Part shown: positions 43,814 to 53,560 of the stretch, in pieces | How positions within the stretch are numbered: position 1 is the first letter of the stretch | Layout of the letters: each line of letters begins with the position of its first letter | Assembly: GCF_005233875.1 (NCBI RefSeq) | Contig: NZ_SZPZ01000004.1 | Coordinates: 1,116,001-1,180,000 of the forward strand | DNA: 64,000 bases | Direction of reading: 5' to 3' | Source: Kribbella jiaozuonensis | GTDB lineage: Bacteria; Actinomycetota; Actinomycetes; Propionibacteriales; Kribbellaceae | Position numbers and translations under genes: made by a program | The notes under the pieces: generated by a model | The model's input: the letters and a program-made list of their open reading frames with translations, nothing else | Told to the model about the DNA's origin: nothing | Databases searched by the model: none

Positions 43814-44209
43814 CTAGTCCGGCGCGACGATCTCGAGCTCGTAGCCGTCGGTGTTGTGGAGGAAGGCGGCGTAATGCTGCGGGCCGCCGGCGTACGGATG
43901 GCGGTCGGCGAACATCAGTGTCCAGCCGTGTTCGGCGGCCTCGTCGACAACGGTGTCGACGTCGGCCCGGCTGGCCGCGTTCAGCGCCAGGTGGTTCATC
44001 CCGGGGCGCATCCGGTCGTGCTCGGTGGCCGACATGGCAGGGCTCTGCTCGACCACGACGTACGAGCCGTCGGAGGCGATCCAGGTCATGCCGCCGGGCC
44101 AGCCGTCACCGTCCTTCCAGCCCAGCCGGTTGAGGACCCAGCCCCAGCTTGCGACGGCCCGGGACAGGTCCGGGACCCAGATCTCGACGTGATGCACCGC
44201 GGCGACCAT
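43814..44209 (-). CDS. VOC (glyoxalase) family protein
   Basis: A 131-residue vicinal-oxygen-chelate protein. Metal or ligand residues are His in VAAVHHVEIWVPDL, His in GMNHLALNA and Glu in GYELEIVAPD, in paired beta-alpha-beta-beta-beta units. It may act on a small metabolite or bind a drug. GATAAT lies 6 bases upstream of ATG 44209 with no ribosome site, so it is probably leaderless. It lies 111 bases before the ATPase operon on the same strand. Confidence 0.85.
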   Translation of the reverse strand: MVAAVHHVEIWVPDLSRAVASWGWVLNRLGWKDGDGWPGGMTWIASDGSYVVVEQSPAMSATEHDRMRPGMNHLALNAASRADVDTVVDEAAEHGWTLMFADRHPYAGGPQHYAAFLHNTDGYELEIVAPD

Positions 44210-44216
44210 CGCAGCA

Positions 44217-44426
44217 TTATCTGTGCTCGACAGAATGGTTCGACACCGCCGTCGATACTGCCATCGAGATCGCCCCGGAGATGACCAGCCAGACCAGGGC
44301 GGCGAGCAGCCAGGGCCACCACGGCCGGGCCTGCGCGGCCTCCGCGACCGCCTTGCCGAACAGGCCGCCGCCGGGCGCGAAGACGAACACGAGCAACACC
44401 CGCGCAATCCTCGTCTCCCTGGTCAT
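44217..44426 (-). CDS. Small membrane protein
   Basis: A 69-residue protein with two hydrophobic helices (ARVLLVFVFAPGGGLFGKAV and WWPWLLAALVWLVISGAISM) joined by a short turn. ATG 44426 (MTRETRIARV) is the likely start; the longer ORF extends into the divergent promoter. Its 3' end abuts the leaderless promoter of the VOC gene. Function unknown. Confidence 0.5.
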   Translation of the reverse strand: MTRETRIARVLLVFVFAPGGGLFGKAVAEAAQARPWWPWLLAALVWLVISGAISMAVSTAVSNHSVEHR

Positions 44427-44540
44427 TTCTTCATTGTGAGAGGCGGCCGCCGACCCTGCAGAAACCTTGGCGTTTCGCGCCCCTTCACCTTTCTGTCTGT
44501 GGCAGGGTCTACCGTCTCCGTTGACAGTCGAGGGGAGGTC

Positions 44541-47500
44541 ATGGTGAGCACCACCCGGATCGAGAGCACGGCGTACGGCGCGGCCGCGCTCGAGCGCCTG
44601 CAAGCCGTTGTCGCTGGGCTGAAGGCCGACGATCCGATGACTCCTGTGACTCTGCTGCTGCCCAACAACCTCGCCGGCGTGATCGCCCGGCGCCATCTCG
44701 CTCGCTCATCCATCGGCGGGCTCTATCTCGCGACCCTCGAGCGGCTGGCCGAGCAGATCGCCGCCGGCACGCTGTCGCCCCGTCGTCCGGCGACCCGTCC
44801 GATCGTCGCCGCCACCTGGCGGACGGCGCTCGCGAAGGCGCCCGGCATCTTCCAGGACGTCGCCGAACACCCGTCGACAATCCAAGCGCTTGCATCTGCC
44901 CATCGCGAGCTCCGCGACCTCACCGATCCCGCGCTCAACAAGGTCGCCGGAGCTTCCGCGCTGGGTCCGGATCTGGTCCGCCTGCATCGTCACGTCACCA
45001 CCGAGCTGGCCTCGGACTGGTACGACGAGACCGATCTGCTCCGCGCCGCCGCATCCCGAATCGAAGCGTCGCCCGAGGTCGTCCGCGAGCTCGGCGCGCT
45101 CGTCCTCTACCTTCCGCAGGAGCTGACGCAGTCCGAGGCTGCCTTCGTGGCAGCGCTCGGCGACGCAGCGGCCGATCTCACGGTGATCGTTGGTCTGACC
45201 GACGTACGCCGAGCCGACCGCGCCGTCCGGCGTTCGCTCGAACGAATCGGGATCGACCTGCCGCGGTCGATCTCGAAGAACTACCCGGTCGCGACCGAGA
45301 TCCTCAACGCGTCCGATGCCGACGATGAGGTGCGTTGCGTCGTCCGCGATGTCGTGTCGGCGTTGGAGCAAACGCCCGTGCATCGGATCGCGGTGCTGTA
45401 CTCGGCCGCCTCGCCGTACGCGCGTCTGCTGCACGAGCACCTCGGCGCGGCGAAGATCGAGGTCAACGGTCCGGGGACGCGGCCGGTGCACGAGCGGGCG
45501 ATCGCGCGGACGCTGCTCGAAGTGCTGGCGCTGGTGGATCAGGACCTGCCGCGTGCGGATGTGTTCCGGGCGCTGGCGAATGCTCCGACGCGCGACTTCG
45601 GCGGCGAGCGGATCCCGGTGCCACAGTGGGAGCGGATGTCGCGGGCAGCCGGGGTGGTGCGCGGGGACGACTGGGACACCCGGCTCGCGCGGTACGCCCA
45701 GTCCGAGCGACGGACGGCCGATCAGGAAGAGGCCGCCGAGGATCCGCGACCGGCGGCGGTGCGGCGCGCGCAGTACAACGCGACGACGGCCGAGCGCTTG
45801 CATGCGTTTGCTTCGACACTGCGGCGACGGTTGAACGCGCTGGCGGAGTTGGAGACCTGGGCCGAGCTGTCGGAAGGGGTTCTGCAGCTCTTCCATGATC
45901 TGCTCGGTGACTATTCGTCCCTGCCGATCGAGGAGCAGTACGCCGCTGCTGCGGTCGAGGGATCGTTGACGGGGTTGTCGACGTTGGACGAGCTCGGTAC
46001 GCCGGCGAGTCTGGCGGTGCTGCGCGACGTCCTCGATCTGGAGCTGCAGCAGTCGTTGCCTCGGGTCGGGACGTTCGGGACTGGCGTTCTGGTTGCGCCG
46101 CTGTCCGCGAGCATCGGGTTGTCGGCGGACATCGTGTACGTCGTCGGGCTTTCGGAGGATCTGTATCCGGGGCGGGTGCACGAGGATGCGCTCCTCCCCC
46201 ATCGGGTGCGGGAGGCGGCTGCGCCCGAGTTGGCGTCGTTCCGGGATCGACTGGACCAGAAGCAACGGCATCTGCTGGTGGCGTTCTCGGCGGGTGCGCG
46301 GGTCGTGGCGGCGTTCCCGCGCGGGGATCTGCGGCGATCGTCACGGCGGTTGCCGACGCGTTGGTTGCTCGGGTCGTTGCGGGAGCTGACGGGTGATCAC
46401 GCGCTGCCGGCGACGCAGTGGGACAGGTACGACGAGGTGCTGCAGACGTCGGCGTCGTACGCGGGATCGTTGACTCTGGCAACGATGCCGGCGACGGAGC
46501 AGGAGTGGCAGACGCGGGCCGCTGCGGCCGGGCTGTGGGTGCAGGACGGCGTACTGGTGCGGGCTCGGGAGCTGTTGCGTGGCCGGGGTTCTCAGGCCTT
46601 CACCCGTTTCGACGGCGACTTGTCCGGTGTGTCCGGGCTGCCCGAGTACGCGGTCGAGGACCGGATCGCGTCGCCGACCTCGCTCGAGTCCTATGCGACC
46701 TGCCCGCATGCGTACTTCGTCGAGCGGTTGCTTCAGGTGGAGCCACTCGAAGCGCCCGAGGATCTGCTGGTGATCTCGCCGGTGCAGATCGGGAACCTGA
46801 TCCACAACAGCCTCGATGCGTTCGTGACGCGCTTGTCCGGCTCGCTTCCGGCGTACGGCGAGCCGTGGACTGCGGAGCAACGCTCGCTGTTGTTGGCGAT
46901 CGGGGCTGATCTGGCCGAGCAGTTCGAGGCGGAAGGGCTGACCGGGCATCCACGCTTGTGGCAGCGCGAGCGGTTGCGGATCCTCGGCGACCTGATGGTC
47001 CTGCTCACGGATGACGATCGCTGGCGCGCGGAGCGGTCCGCGTCGGTGGTCGCGAGTGAGCTCCGGTTCGGGTTCGACGGCGAGCCTCCGGTGGAGATCC
47101 CGGTGCCTTCGGGCCGGGTGCTGTTGCGCGGGTCGGCCGACAAGGTGGACCTCGGCGCGGACGGCACGATCTATGTGACGGACGTGAAGACCGGCGGCTT
47201 CTCGCGGTACGAGGGCATCGAGTCGGATCCGGTCGCGGGCGGGACCAAGCTGCAGTTGCCGGTGTATGCGTACGCGGCCCGGGCCCGGCTGGGTGAGCCG
47301 GCCACGCCGGTCGAGGCGTCGTACTGGTTCGTCCGCCGCGGCGGCAAACGGATCCCGGTCCCATTGACTCCAGAGGTCGAGGAGCGGTACGTCGACACGC
47401 TCGACGTGATCGTGTCGTCGATCGCGGCCGGGTACTTCCCGCCGAAGGCGCCCGAAGTGCCGGACTTCCTGTGGGTGCAATGCCCGTACTGCAACCCCGA

Positions 47501-47615
47501 CGGCATCGGGCACAGCGAGGTCCGTGCGCGCTGGGACCGGAAGCGTCACGATCCCGTCCTGGAGCGGCTGGTGCGACTCATCGATCCGACTGCGTTGGAG
47601 GCCGGCGATGAGTGA
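44541..47615 (+). CDS. AddB-like PD-(D/E)XK nuclease subunit
   Basis: A 1024-residue protein with an inactive UvrD-like scaffold (N-terminal PVTLLLPNNLAGVIARRHLA in place of a Walker A) and a C-terminal RecB-type nuclease: LESYATCPHAYFVERLL, GSADKVDLG and the catalytic TDVKTGGFSRYEG (Asp, Lys). Cys in ATCPHAYF with CPYC near the end recall the iron-sulfur clamp of AddB; only three cysteines are obvious. It is coupled to an AddA-like helicase (8-base overlap). The pair would unwind and degrade DNA at double-strand breaks and prepare it for RecA. ATG 44541 or GTG 44544 follow GGGGAGG. Confidence 0.82.
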   Translation: MVSTTRIESTAYGAAALERLQAVVAGLKADDPMTPVTLLLPNNLAGVIARRHLARSSIGGLYLATLERLAEQIAAGTLSPRRPATRPIVAATWRTALAKAPGIFQDVAEHPSTIQALASAHRELRDLTDPALNKVAGASALGPDLVRLHRHVTTELASDWYDETDLLRAAASRIEASPEVVRELGALVLYLPQELTQSEAAFVAALGDAAADLTVIVGLTDVRRADRAVRRSLERIGIDLPRSISKNYPVATEILNASDADDEVRCVVRDVVSALEQTPVHRIAVLYSAASPYARLLHEHLGAAKIEVNGPGTRPVHERAIARTLLEVLALVDQDLPRADVFRALANAPTRDFGGERIPVPQWERMSRAAGVVRGDDWDTRLARYAQSERRTADQEEAAEDPRPAAVRRAQYNATTAERLHAFASTLRRRLNALAELETWAELSEGVLQLFHDLLGDYSSLPIEEQYAAAAVEGSLTGLSTLDELGTPASLAVLRDVLDLELQQSLPRVGTFGTGVLVAPLSASIGLSADIVYVVGLSEDLYPGRVHEDALLPHRVREAAAPELASFRDRLDQKQRHLLVAFSAGARVVAAFPRGDLRRSSRRLPTRWLLGSLRELTGDHALPATQWDRYDEVLQTSASYAGSLTLATMPATEQEWQTRAAAAGLWVQDGVLVRARELLRGRGSQAFTRFDGDLSGVSGLPEYAVEDRIASPTSLESYATCPHAYFVERLLQVEPLEAPEDLLVISPVQIGNLIHNSLDAFVTRLSGSLPAYGEPWTAEQRSLLLAIGADLAEQFEAEGLTGHPRLWQRERLRILGDLMVLLTDDDRWRAERSASVVASELRFGFDGEPPVEIPVPSGRVLLRGSADKVDLGADGTIYVTDVKTGGFSRYEGIESDPVAGGTKLQLPVYAYAARARLGEPATPVEASYWFVRRGGKRIPVPLTPEVEERYVDTLDVIVSSIAAGYFPPKAPEVPDFLWVQCPYCNPDGIGHSEVRARWDRKRHDPVLERLVRLIDPTALEAGDE

Positions 47616-50600
47616 ACAGCTGCTCGACGGGGCCGCACGCGATCGGATCCGTTCGGACACCGAGACCACGCTGTTCGTCGAGGCGGGGGCTGGGTCCGGG
47701 AAGACGCATGCGTTGGTCGATCGCGTGATCACGCTGGTGCTGCGGGACGGCGTACCGCTGCGGACGATTGCCGCGGTCACCTTTACCGAGAAGGCCGGCG
47801 CGGAGTTGCGGGATCGGCTGCGGGTCGAGTTCGAACGGGCGCGGAAGGGCGACGCTCGGGAGCTGGCCGACGCGGCGCTGGACGATCTGGACTCCGCCTC
47901 GATCGGAACGCTGCATGCGTTTGCTCAGCAGATCCTGCTCGCGCATCCGATCGAGGCCGGGCTGCCGCCGCTGATCGACGTACTCGACGAGGTCGGGTCG
48001 TCGGTTGCCTTCGAGGAACGCTGGGCCGAGTTGCAGCAGCAGTTGCTCGACGACGACTCGATCGCCGAGCCGCTGTTGCTGGCGATGGCGGTCGGGGTCG
48101 AGTTGAAACATCTTCGGTCGCTCGCGCGGCTGTTCGGGAACGACTGGGACTTGATCGCCGAGCGCGTGCTGGTCGATCCGCCTGAGCTGGTCGCGATGCC
48201 GGACCTGACCGGGCTGATCGCCGCGGCCGCGCAGATCGGTGGGGTGGTTGACTCGTGTCTTGATCCTGAGGACCGGTTGTTGCCGAAGCTGGTTCAGATC
48301 CGCGAGCTCGGTCTGATGCTTGATGCCGCTACCGATCAGGAGACGCAGCTCGCGATTCTGCAGACGCTGCGCGGGTTGAAGGTCGGGCGGATCGGGCGCA
48401 AGGAGAACTGGCCGGACATCACCAAGGTGCGCGGTGATTGCACCGAGGTGGTCGAGGTCGCCGGTTCGCTGGTCGAGCTGCTGCTCGATGCTTGCCTTCG
48501 GCACCTTTCGCATTGGATCGCGGAGCGGGTGCTGGAGTCGGCCGAGCTTCGTCGCGGGGAGGGGCGGCTGGAGTTCCACGACCTTCTGGTGCTGGCTCGT
48601 GATCTGCTGCGGCGGGATGCGACTGTTCGCGGGGAGCTTCAGGAGCGGTTCGAGCGGTTGCTGCTGGACGAGTTCCAGGACACCGACCCGATCCAGATCG
48701 AGCTCGCGGTCCGCATCGCCGGCGGTGTCGACGCCGATGCCGAGGACTGGCGCGAGGTCGAGGTGCCTGACGGCCGGTTGTTCGTGGTGGGCGACCCGAA
48801 GCAGTCGATCTACCGCTTCCGCCGCGCGAACATCGCGACGTACCTCACCGCCCAGGACCTCCTCGGCGAAACCGTCGCCCTCACCACCAACTTCCGCACG
48901 GTCCCCCCGATCCTGACCTGGATCAACACCGTCTTCGCCACCTTGATCCAACCCCAGGAAGCCGCCCAGCCTTCTTACCAATCCCTGGCGCCCCACCGCA
49001 CCAGCCCCACCGCAGCCACCACCATCGCGGCGCCGTCCCGCCCTGGCACCACGTCCCCCGCGGGCACCGCTTCGTCCACCCGCCCGGGCACCGCTTCGTC
49101 CACCGGCCCTGGTACCTCATCGGCGGTCCGCCCGGGTCCGCGTGCTCGTTCTCGAGCGGCGGATCAGCCCGCCGAGCCCACCCCGGTCAAGGGCGACCAA
49201 CTCTCGATGTTCGACGACCCCATCCTCGACGAGGACCCGGCGCCCACGGACGAGCAGCTTGCTGACGTGGCGACTGTCCTGCAGTTCCGTCGGCGGGGCG
49301 ACTCCGTGTCGGCCGACGTACCACCGGACCTCCCGCCCGAAGAGGAGGACCCGTCCGCCGGCCCCGCCGTCACCATCCTCGGTGCCGAGCCGCATGACGA
49401 CCTCCCCCGCGCCCAAGCCTCCGTCCTCCGCGAGCGTGAAGCCACCGACGTGGCATCCGTCGTCGAGCAGGCCCTCCGCGAAGGCTGGCTCGTGTACGAC
49501 GACCGCGCCGAATCCTGGCGCCCCGCGGAGGCCGGCGACATAGCCGTACTCGTCCCCGCCCGCACCTCCCTCCCGTTCCTGGAAGACGCCCTCGACCGCG
49601 CCGACATCCCGTACCGCGCCGAGGCCAGCTCCCTCGTCTACCAAACAGCCGAGGTCCGCAACCTGCTCGCCTGCGCCCGCGCGCTCGGCGACCCGAGCGA
49701 CCAACTCGCGCTGGTCACCACACTCCGCTCACCGCTGTTCGGCTGCGGCGACGACGACCTCTACACCTGGAAACGCTCCGGCGGCTCGTTCACCCTGACC
49801 GCCCCCGTCCCCGACCAGCTCCTGACCCACCCGGTCGGCGACGCGATGGAGTGGCTCCGCCGTACGCACTACGCCGCTCGCTGGCTCACCCCCAGCGAGG
49901 TCCTCGCGAAGATCGTCGCCGACCGCCGCATGCTCGAAGTCGCCGCGATCGGCCCGCGAGCCCGCGACGCCTGGCGCCGGATCCGCTTCGTCGTCGACCA
50001 GGCCCGCGCGTGGTCCGAGGTCGAGCACGGCGGCCTGCGTTCGTACCTCGCCTGGGCCGCCCACCAGGGCGAAGAAACCTCCCGCGTCGCCGAGGCCGTG
50101 CTCCCCGAGACCGACGCGGACGCCGTACGCGTGATGACGATCCACGCCGCGAAGGGCCTCGAGTTCCCGATCGTCATCCTCTCCGGCATGACCGCGGCCC
50201 CGAACCGTCAACGCGGCGTCCAGGTCCTCTGGCCACCCGACGGCGGCTACGCCGTGAAGCTCAAGTCGTCCGTGCAGACCGAGGACTTCGACCTCGTGCA
50301 ACCGGTCGACGAACAGATGGACGACTACGAACGCCGCCGCCTCCTGTACGTCGCCGCGACCCGCGCCCGCGACCACCTGATCATCTCGCTGCACCGCTCC
50401 GGCAACCGCCGCCATTCCAGCAACGCCGAGCTGCTCGCATCCGCCGGCGGCGTCGAGGCACCGCACTCCACCTTGTTCAGCAGCCCGCCCGTCCCCGACC
50501 GCGAACCGTCCGGCAGCCCCGACGTCACCCCGCCGATCTCCCGGACGGAGTGGGAGACGCGAGCCTCCGTGGCCCAGGCCGCCAGCCGCGCCCGTTCGGC

Positions 50601-51171
50601 CCAGAGCGCGTCCGGCCTCGAAGGCACCGGCCCGGAGGTTGTTCTCGGCGATATCGACCCCGGCACCGCCAAGGCCGCCCGCAGCCTCGAAACCCCACCG
50701 TGGACCAAGGGCCGCTACGGTACGGCGATCGGCCGCGCGGTTCACGCCGTACTGCAAGTCGTCGACCTGTCCACCGGCGCCGGCCTCGAATCCGCCGTCT
50801 CCACGCAATGCCTGGCTGAGGGCGTACTCGAGTACGCCGACGTCGTGACCGCGCTCGTCCGTTCGGCGCTGGCATCTGATGTGGTGAAACGGGCCGCAGC
50901 CCGCGAACACTGGCGTGAGTCGTACGTCGGCACCGTCCAACCCGACGGCACCGTGCTCGAAGGCTTCGTCGACCTCATCTACCGCGAGGACGACGGCCGT
51001 CTCACGATCGTCGACTACAAGACCGACGCCATCCCCGCGGCGGCGCTGGACAGCCGGGTCGCCTACTACGCTCCACAGCTGCTGGCGTACTCGGAGATCC
51101 TGCCCAACACCGGGCCGCCGATTCTCCTGTTCCTCAACCCCAGCGGGGCAATCGAGCGACAGGTGCCCTAG
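47608..51171 (+). CDS. UvrD/AddA-like helicase-nuclease
   Basis: A 1187-residue superfamily 1A helicase fused to a RecB-type nuclease. Motifs are Walker A (EAGAGSGKT, residues 25-33), Ia (AAVTFTEKAGAELRDRL), II (LLLDEFQDTDP), III (FVVGDPKQSIYRFRRAN), IV-VI (MTIHAAKGLEFPIVIL, RRLLYVAATRARDHL). The nuclease has RYGTAIGRAVHAVL, LEGFVDLI and TIVDYKTD. Between helicase motifs lies a long low-complexity insert (about residues 475-600) with RPGT/GPGT repeats. It starts at ATG 47608 inside the AddB-like gene and overlaps the hydrolase stop by 4 bases. Confidence 0.9.
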   Translation: MSEQLLDGAARDRIRSDTETTLFVEAGAGSGKTHALVDRVITLVLRDGVPLRTIAAVTFTEKAGAELRDRLRVEFERARKGDARELADAALDDLDSASIGTLHAFAQQILLAHPIEAGLPPLIDVLDEVGSSVAFEERWAELQQQLLDDDSIAEPLLLAMAVGVELKHLRSLARLFGNDWDLIAERVLVDPPELVAMPDLTGLIAAAAQIGGVVDSCLDPEDRLLPKLVQIRELGLMLDAATDQETQLAILQTLRGLKVGRIGRKENWPDITKVRGDCTEVVEVAGSLVELLLDACLRHLSHWIAERVLESAELRRGEGRLEFHDLLVLARDLLRRDATVRGELQERFERLLLDEFQDTDPIQIELAVRIAGGVDADAEDWREVEVPDGRLFVVGDPKQSIYRFRRANIATYLTAQDLLGETVALTTNFRTVPPILTWINTVFATLIQPQEAAQPSYQSLAPHRTSPTAATTIAAPSRPGTTSPAGTASSTRPGTASSTGPGTSSAVRPGPRARSRAADQPAEPTPVKGDQLSMFDDPILDEDPAPTDEQLADVATVLQFRRRGDSVSADVPPDLPPEEEDPSAGPAVTILGAEPHDDLPRAQASVLREREATDVASVVEQALREGWLVYDDRAESWRPAEAGDIAVLVPARTSLPFLEDALDRADIPYRAEASSLVYQTAEVRNLLACARALGDPSDQLALVTTLRSPLFGCGDDDLYTWKRSGGSFTLTAPVPDQLLTHPVGDAMEWLRRTHYAARWLTPSEVLAKIVADRRMLEVAAIGPRARDAWRRIRFVVDQARAWSEVEHGGLRSYLAWAAHQGEETSRVAEAVLPETDADAVRVMTIHAAKGLEFPIVILSGMTAAPNRQRGVQVLWPPDGGYAVKLKSSVQTEDFDLVQPVDEQMDDYERRRLLYVAATRARDHLIISLHRSGNRRHSSNAELLASAGGVEAPHSTLFSSPPVPDREPSGSPDVTPPISRTEWETRASVAQAASRARSAQSASGLEGTGPEVVLGDIDPGTAKAARSLETPPWTKGRYGTAIGRAVHAVLQVVDLSTGAGLESAVSTQCLAEGVLEYADVVTALVRSALASDVVKRAAAREHWRESYVGTVQPDGTVLEGFVDLIYREDDGRLTIVDYKTDAIPAAALDSRVAYYAPQLLAYSEILPNTGPPILLFLNPSGAIERQVP

Positions 51172-51956
51172 GCAAATTTTTCGCTCAGGTATCGCCGGAG
51201 GATCCCGATCCAGCCGTCGAACGCGTCGAGGTGGGCATCGTGGCTCGCCGCCGGAAGGTCGGCGCGCCGGGTGTCCGGTCGGCGCCGGATCAGTTCGTCC
51301 TTCTGCTCGGCGGTGAACATGCCGTGCTCGGCGAACACGGCCAGCGTCGGGACGGTGAGGTTCTCCCATTCGGTCCAGCGATCTTCCTGAACGGCGGCGA
51401 TCGCGGCCTGCATGATGTCGGGGTCGAATCGCGGCCGCAAGCCGTCGGGTGCCACTTCGAGATCGTTGACCCAGGCATCCGTCAGCGGCCTGTCGCCGAG
51501 GAACGACCGCGCCGCCGCCTCGTCGGCGAACGGCACCGGCCACGAGGCGAAGTACCGACCGATGTTGGCCGGCCCCTCGGGCTCGTCGTCGCCGGCGACG
51601 TGGCCTTCGAGCATCACGAGCCGATCGATCAGATCGGGGCGCGCCGCGGCGGTGAGGAATGCAGTGTGCGCGCCCATCGACTGGCCGATCAGTCTGACTC
51701 GTTGACCGGGCAGGAGTTGTTCGATGACCGCGATGACATCGCCGACGTACGCGCTGCGCGAGACGTCTGCCGGCCGGCGGGTGCTGCGGCCGTGGCCGCG
51801 CTGGTCGATCAGCAGCACCCGGAACCGGTCGGTGAGCGCGTCCGCGGTCGGCAGGAGCTCACGTGAACTGCCCGCGAGTCCGTGCAGCAGCACCACCGGC
51901 GGCCCGTCGCCACCGCGATCGGTGACGGCGATCTCCGTGTCCCCGCGCTGGATCAT
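51168..51956 (-). CDS. Alpha/beta hydrolase
   Basis: A 262-residue alpha/beta-fold enzyme. The oxyanion loop is VVLLHGLAGSS, the nucleophile Ser lies in LIGQSMGAHTA and the catalytic His probably in PAASHDAHLDAF, with an Asp from the strand region near AVFAEHGMF. It would hydrolyse esters, epoxides or lactones; the substrate is open. ATG 51956 or GTG 51959 are the starts. It follows the LysE gene directly, so they are one operon. Confidence 0.88.
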   Translation of the reverse strand: MIQRGDTEIAVTDRGGDGPPVVLLHGLAGSSRELLPTADALTDRFRVLLIDQRGHGRSTRRPADVSRSAYVGDVIAVIEQLLPGQRVRLIGQSMGAHTAFLTAAARPDLIDRLVMLEGHVAGDDEPEGPANIGRYFASWPVPFADEAAARSFLGDRPLTDAWVNDLEVAPDGLRPRFDPDIMQAAIAAVQEDRWTEWENLTVPTLAVFAEHGMFTAEQKDELIRRRPDTRRADLPAASHDAHLDAFDGWIGILRRYLSEKFA

Positions 51957-51961
51957 CACCC

Positions 51962-52630
51962 TCAAGCCACCACCTTCACCGCGAGTACGACGATCAGCAC
52001 GGTCGACGCCAGCGCAGTCATCAGCTTCCCGAGATGACCGGTCAGCAGGCGCCCGAGCAGCGCGCCGCCGCCTGCCAGCAACAGCTGCCAACTCGCCGAG
52101 GCCGCGAACGCCGCGACCACGAACACGATCCGCTCTCCGAACCCCGCGACACCCGATCCACCCAGCACGAGAGCGGCGAAGTAGATCACCGTCCACGGGT
52201 TGAGCAGCGTCATCCCGAGCATCCCGAAGTACGCCGTCCGTACCCCGACCGGCGTCTCCTGCTCGATCACCGCGAGCCGCTGCGCGCGATACCGCCGTAC
52301 CGCTTTGACCGCGCCCATCACCGCAAGCCCGACCAGCACGACAACAGACGCCCACCGCAACGGCCCGACAACCGGCACCAGCAACGGCGCCAACGCCGTA
52401 CCAGCAACTGCCGCCACCGCGGCATACACGCCATCCGCCGAGGCAACCCCGAGCGCAGCAAACGCCCCGATCCGCAACGAACTCCGCGCAGTCAACGCAA
52501 CCAAGTAGGTCCCGACAGGCCCGACCGGCATAGCAACCCCATACCCAGCCAGCACCCCCGCGACCACCACCCCAATCACAACTGCCCGAACGCCGACCCC
52601 AATCCCCACCCACCCTGCTGCTGAACCCAA
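51962..52630 (-). CDS. LysE/RhtB family exporter
   Basis: A 222-residue membrane protein with five or six helices. The family pattern is AMPVGPVGTYLVALTARSSL near residue 35 and MLGMTLLNPWTVIYFAALVL. LysE-type proteins export amino acids or their analogues. The N-terminus up to residue 20 is uncertain; GTG or ATG starts further in are possible. It is two bases from the hydrolase start, an arrangement suggesting a joint task. Confidence 0.85.
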   Translation of the reverse strand: MGSAAGWVGIGVGVRAVVIGVVVAGVLAGYGVAMPVGPVGTYLVALTARSSLRIGAFAALGVASADGVYAAVAAVAGTALAPLLVPVVGPLRWASVVVLVGLAVMGAVKAVRRYRAQRLAVIEQETPVGVRTAYFGMLGMTLLNPWTVIYFAALVLGGSGVAGFGERIVFVVAAFAASASWQLLLAGGGALLGRLLTGHLGKLMTALASTVLIVVLAVKVVA

Positions 52631-52720
52631 GCCACAACGGCCGCAGGTTCATTGAGCAACAGGAGATAGGTCGTAGTCATGCCCACATCATGAAGACCGG
52701 CGTGTCCGCCCTCAACAGAA

Positions 52721-53332
52721 TTACGGCTGTGTGGGTGCCTCCGCGGTCGCGGCGATCCGCGCCGCGAGCTCGTCGGTGATCGGATACGGCCGCTCGCGCG
52801 GCAGTTCTGCCTCGGCCGCCTCTGGCGACTCCTGGGCCAGGTCACGTATTCGTTGCATCTCGGCGGTCACGTCTTCCAGGCCCGTGATCCACTCGCCGAC
52901 ATATCGGCGTACTGCATCACCGGACAAGCCGACCTGGATCGACCGGACCTCGGGCGTCGGTGTCAGCTTCACCGTCTGCTCCGGATCCCATTGAATCCGC
53001 ACAGGCGCCGACTCCATCGCCTTCCGCCAAGCGTCCTCGGACTCATGGAACCCGGCCTCGTAATGCGACAGCGCCGCGTGCGCCAACGCCCACTCGAAGC
53101 CCGCACGCGTCAGGTGAACCCGCAGCACCCGGGTCTGCCCGGGCTTCGTCCCCCAGCCCGACCGGTACGCCATCCACAGGAACGACGGTTTGATCCACGT
53201 CATCCGGCTCATGCCGAACGGCTCCACGAACGTCCCCGCAGCCAGCGCCGGCTCGGCGATCTCCGGCGGGTACGCCTGGTACACCGCGATCGTCTCGTCG
53301 TCGTACAACGCCCGGATCTGCCGAAAGACCAT
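52721..53332 (-). CDS. DUF4291 family protein
   Basis: A 203-residue protein whose start RQIRALYDDETIAVYQAYPP and MTWIKPSFLWMAYRSGWGTK are hallmarks of the DUF4291 family. Its biochemical function is unknown. It contains many Trp, Tyr and Arg residues that may form a binding pocket. The 228-base upstream region is shared with the divergent DUF6308 gene. ATG 53332 is the first start. Confidence 0.87.
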   Translation of the reverse strand: MVFRQIRALYDDETIAVYQAYPPEIAEPALAAGTFVEPFGMSRMTWIKPSFLWMAYRSGWGTKPGQTRVLRVHLTRAGFEWALAHAALSHYEAGFHESEDAWRKAMESAPVRIQWDPEQTVKLTPTPEVRSIQVGLSGDAVRRYVGEWITGLEDVTAEMQRIRDLAQESPEAAEAELPRERPYPITDELAARIAATAEAPTQP

Positions 53333-53560
53333 GGCGCCGATCGTCGCATGCCTGCGCTCAGTGGGTGAACTGTTACTGAGAGTCTATAGAGAGCGACGAC
53401 TGCGGGGCCGGATGGTTACGGGTTGTGGAGAACGGGAAGTGGGAGTGGCGTGCGGGGGGCCGTGGAGTCGCTACGATCTGCGGAAACAGTGTGTGAGGAA
53501 CGTTCGAATGATGGTCCGCCCGCTGGCGGGTCTGCCACCACAAGTGTGAGGGTGTGGCTC

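Noticed and set aside
49729..51543. 604-codon minus-strand frame over the AddA-like helicase
   Set aside because: Antisense to all helicase and nuclease motifs; composition Gly/Arg/Val rich without domains.
52576..52680. 34-codon minus-strand frame (MTTTYLLLLNEPAAVVAWVQ) before LysE
   Set aside because: It overlaps the LysE N-terminus and has no ribosome site; too short to support, although it leaves the LysE start uncertain.
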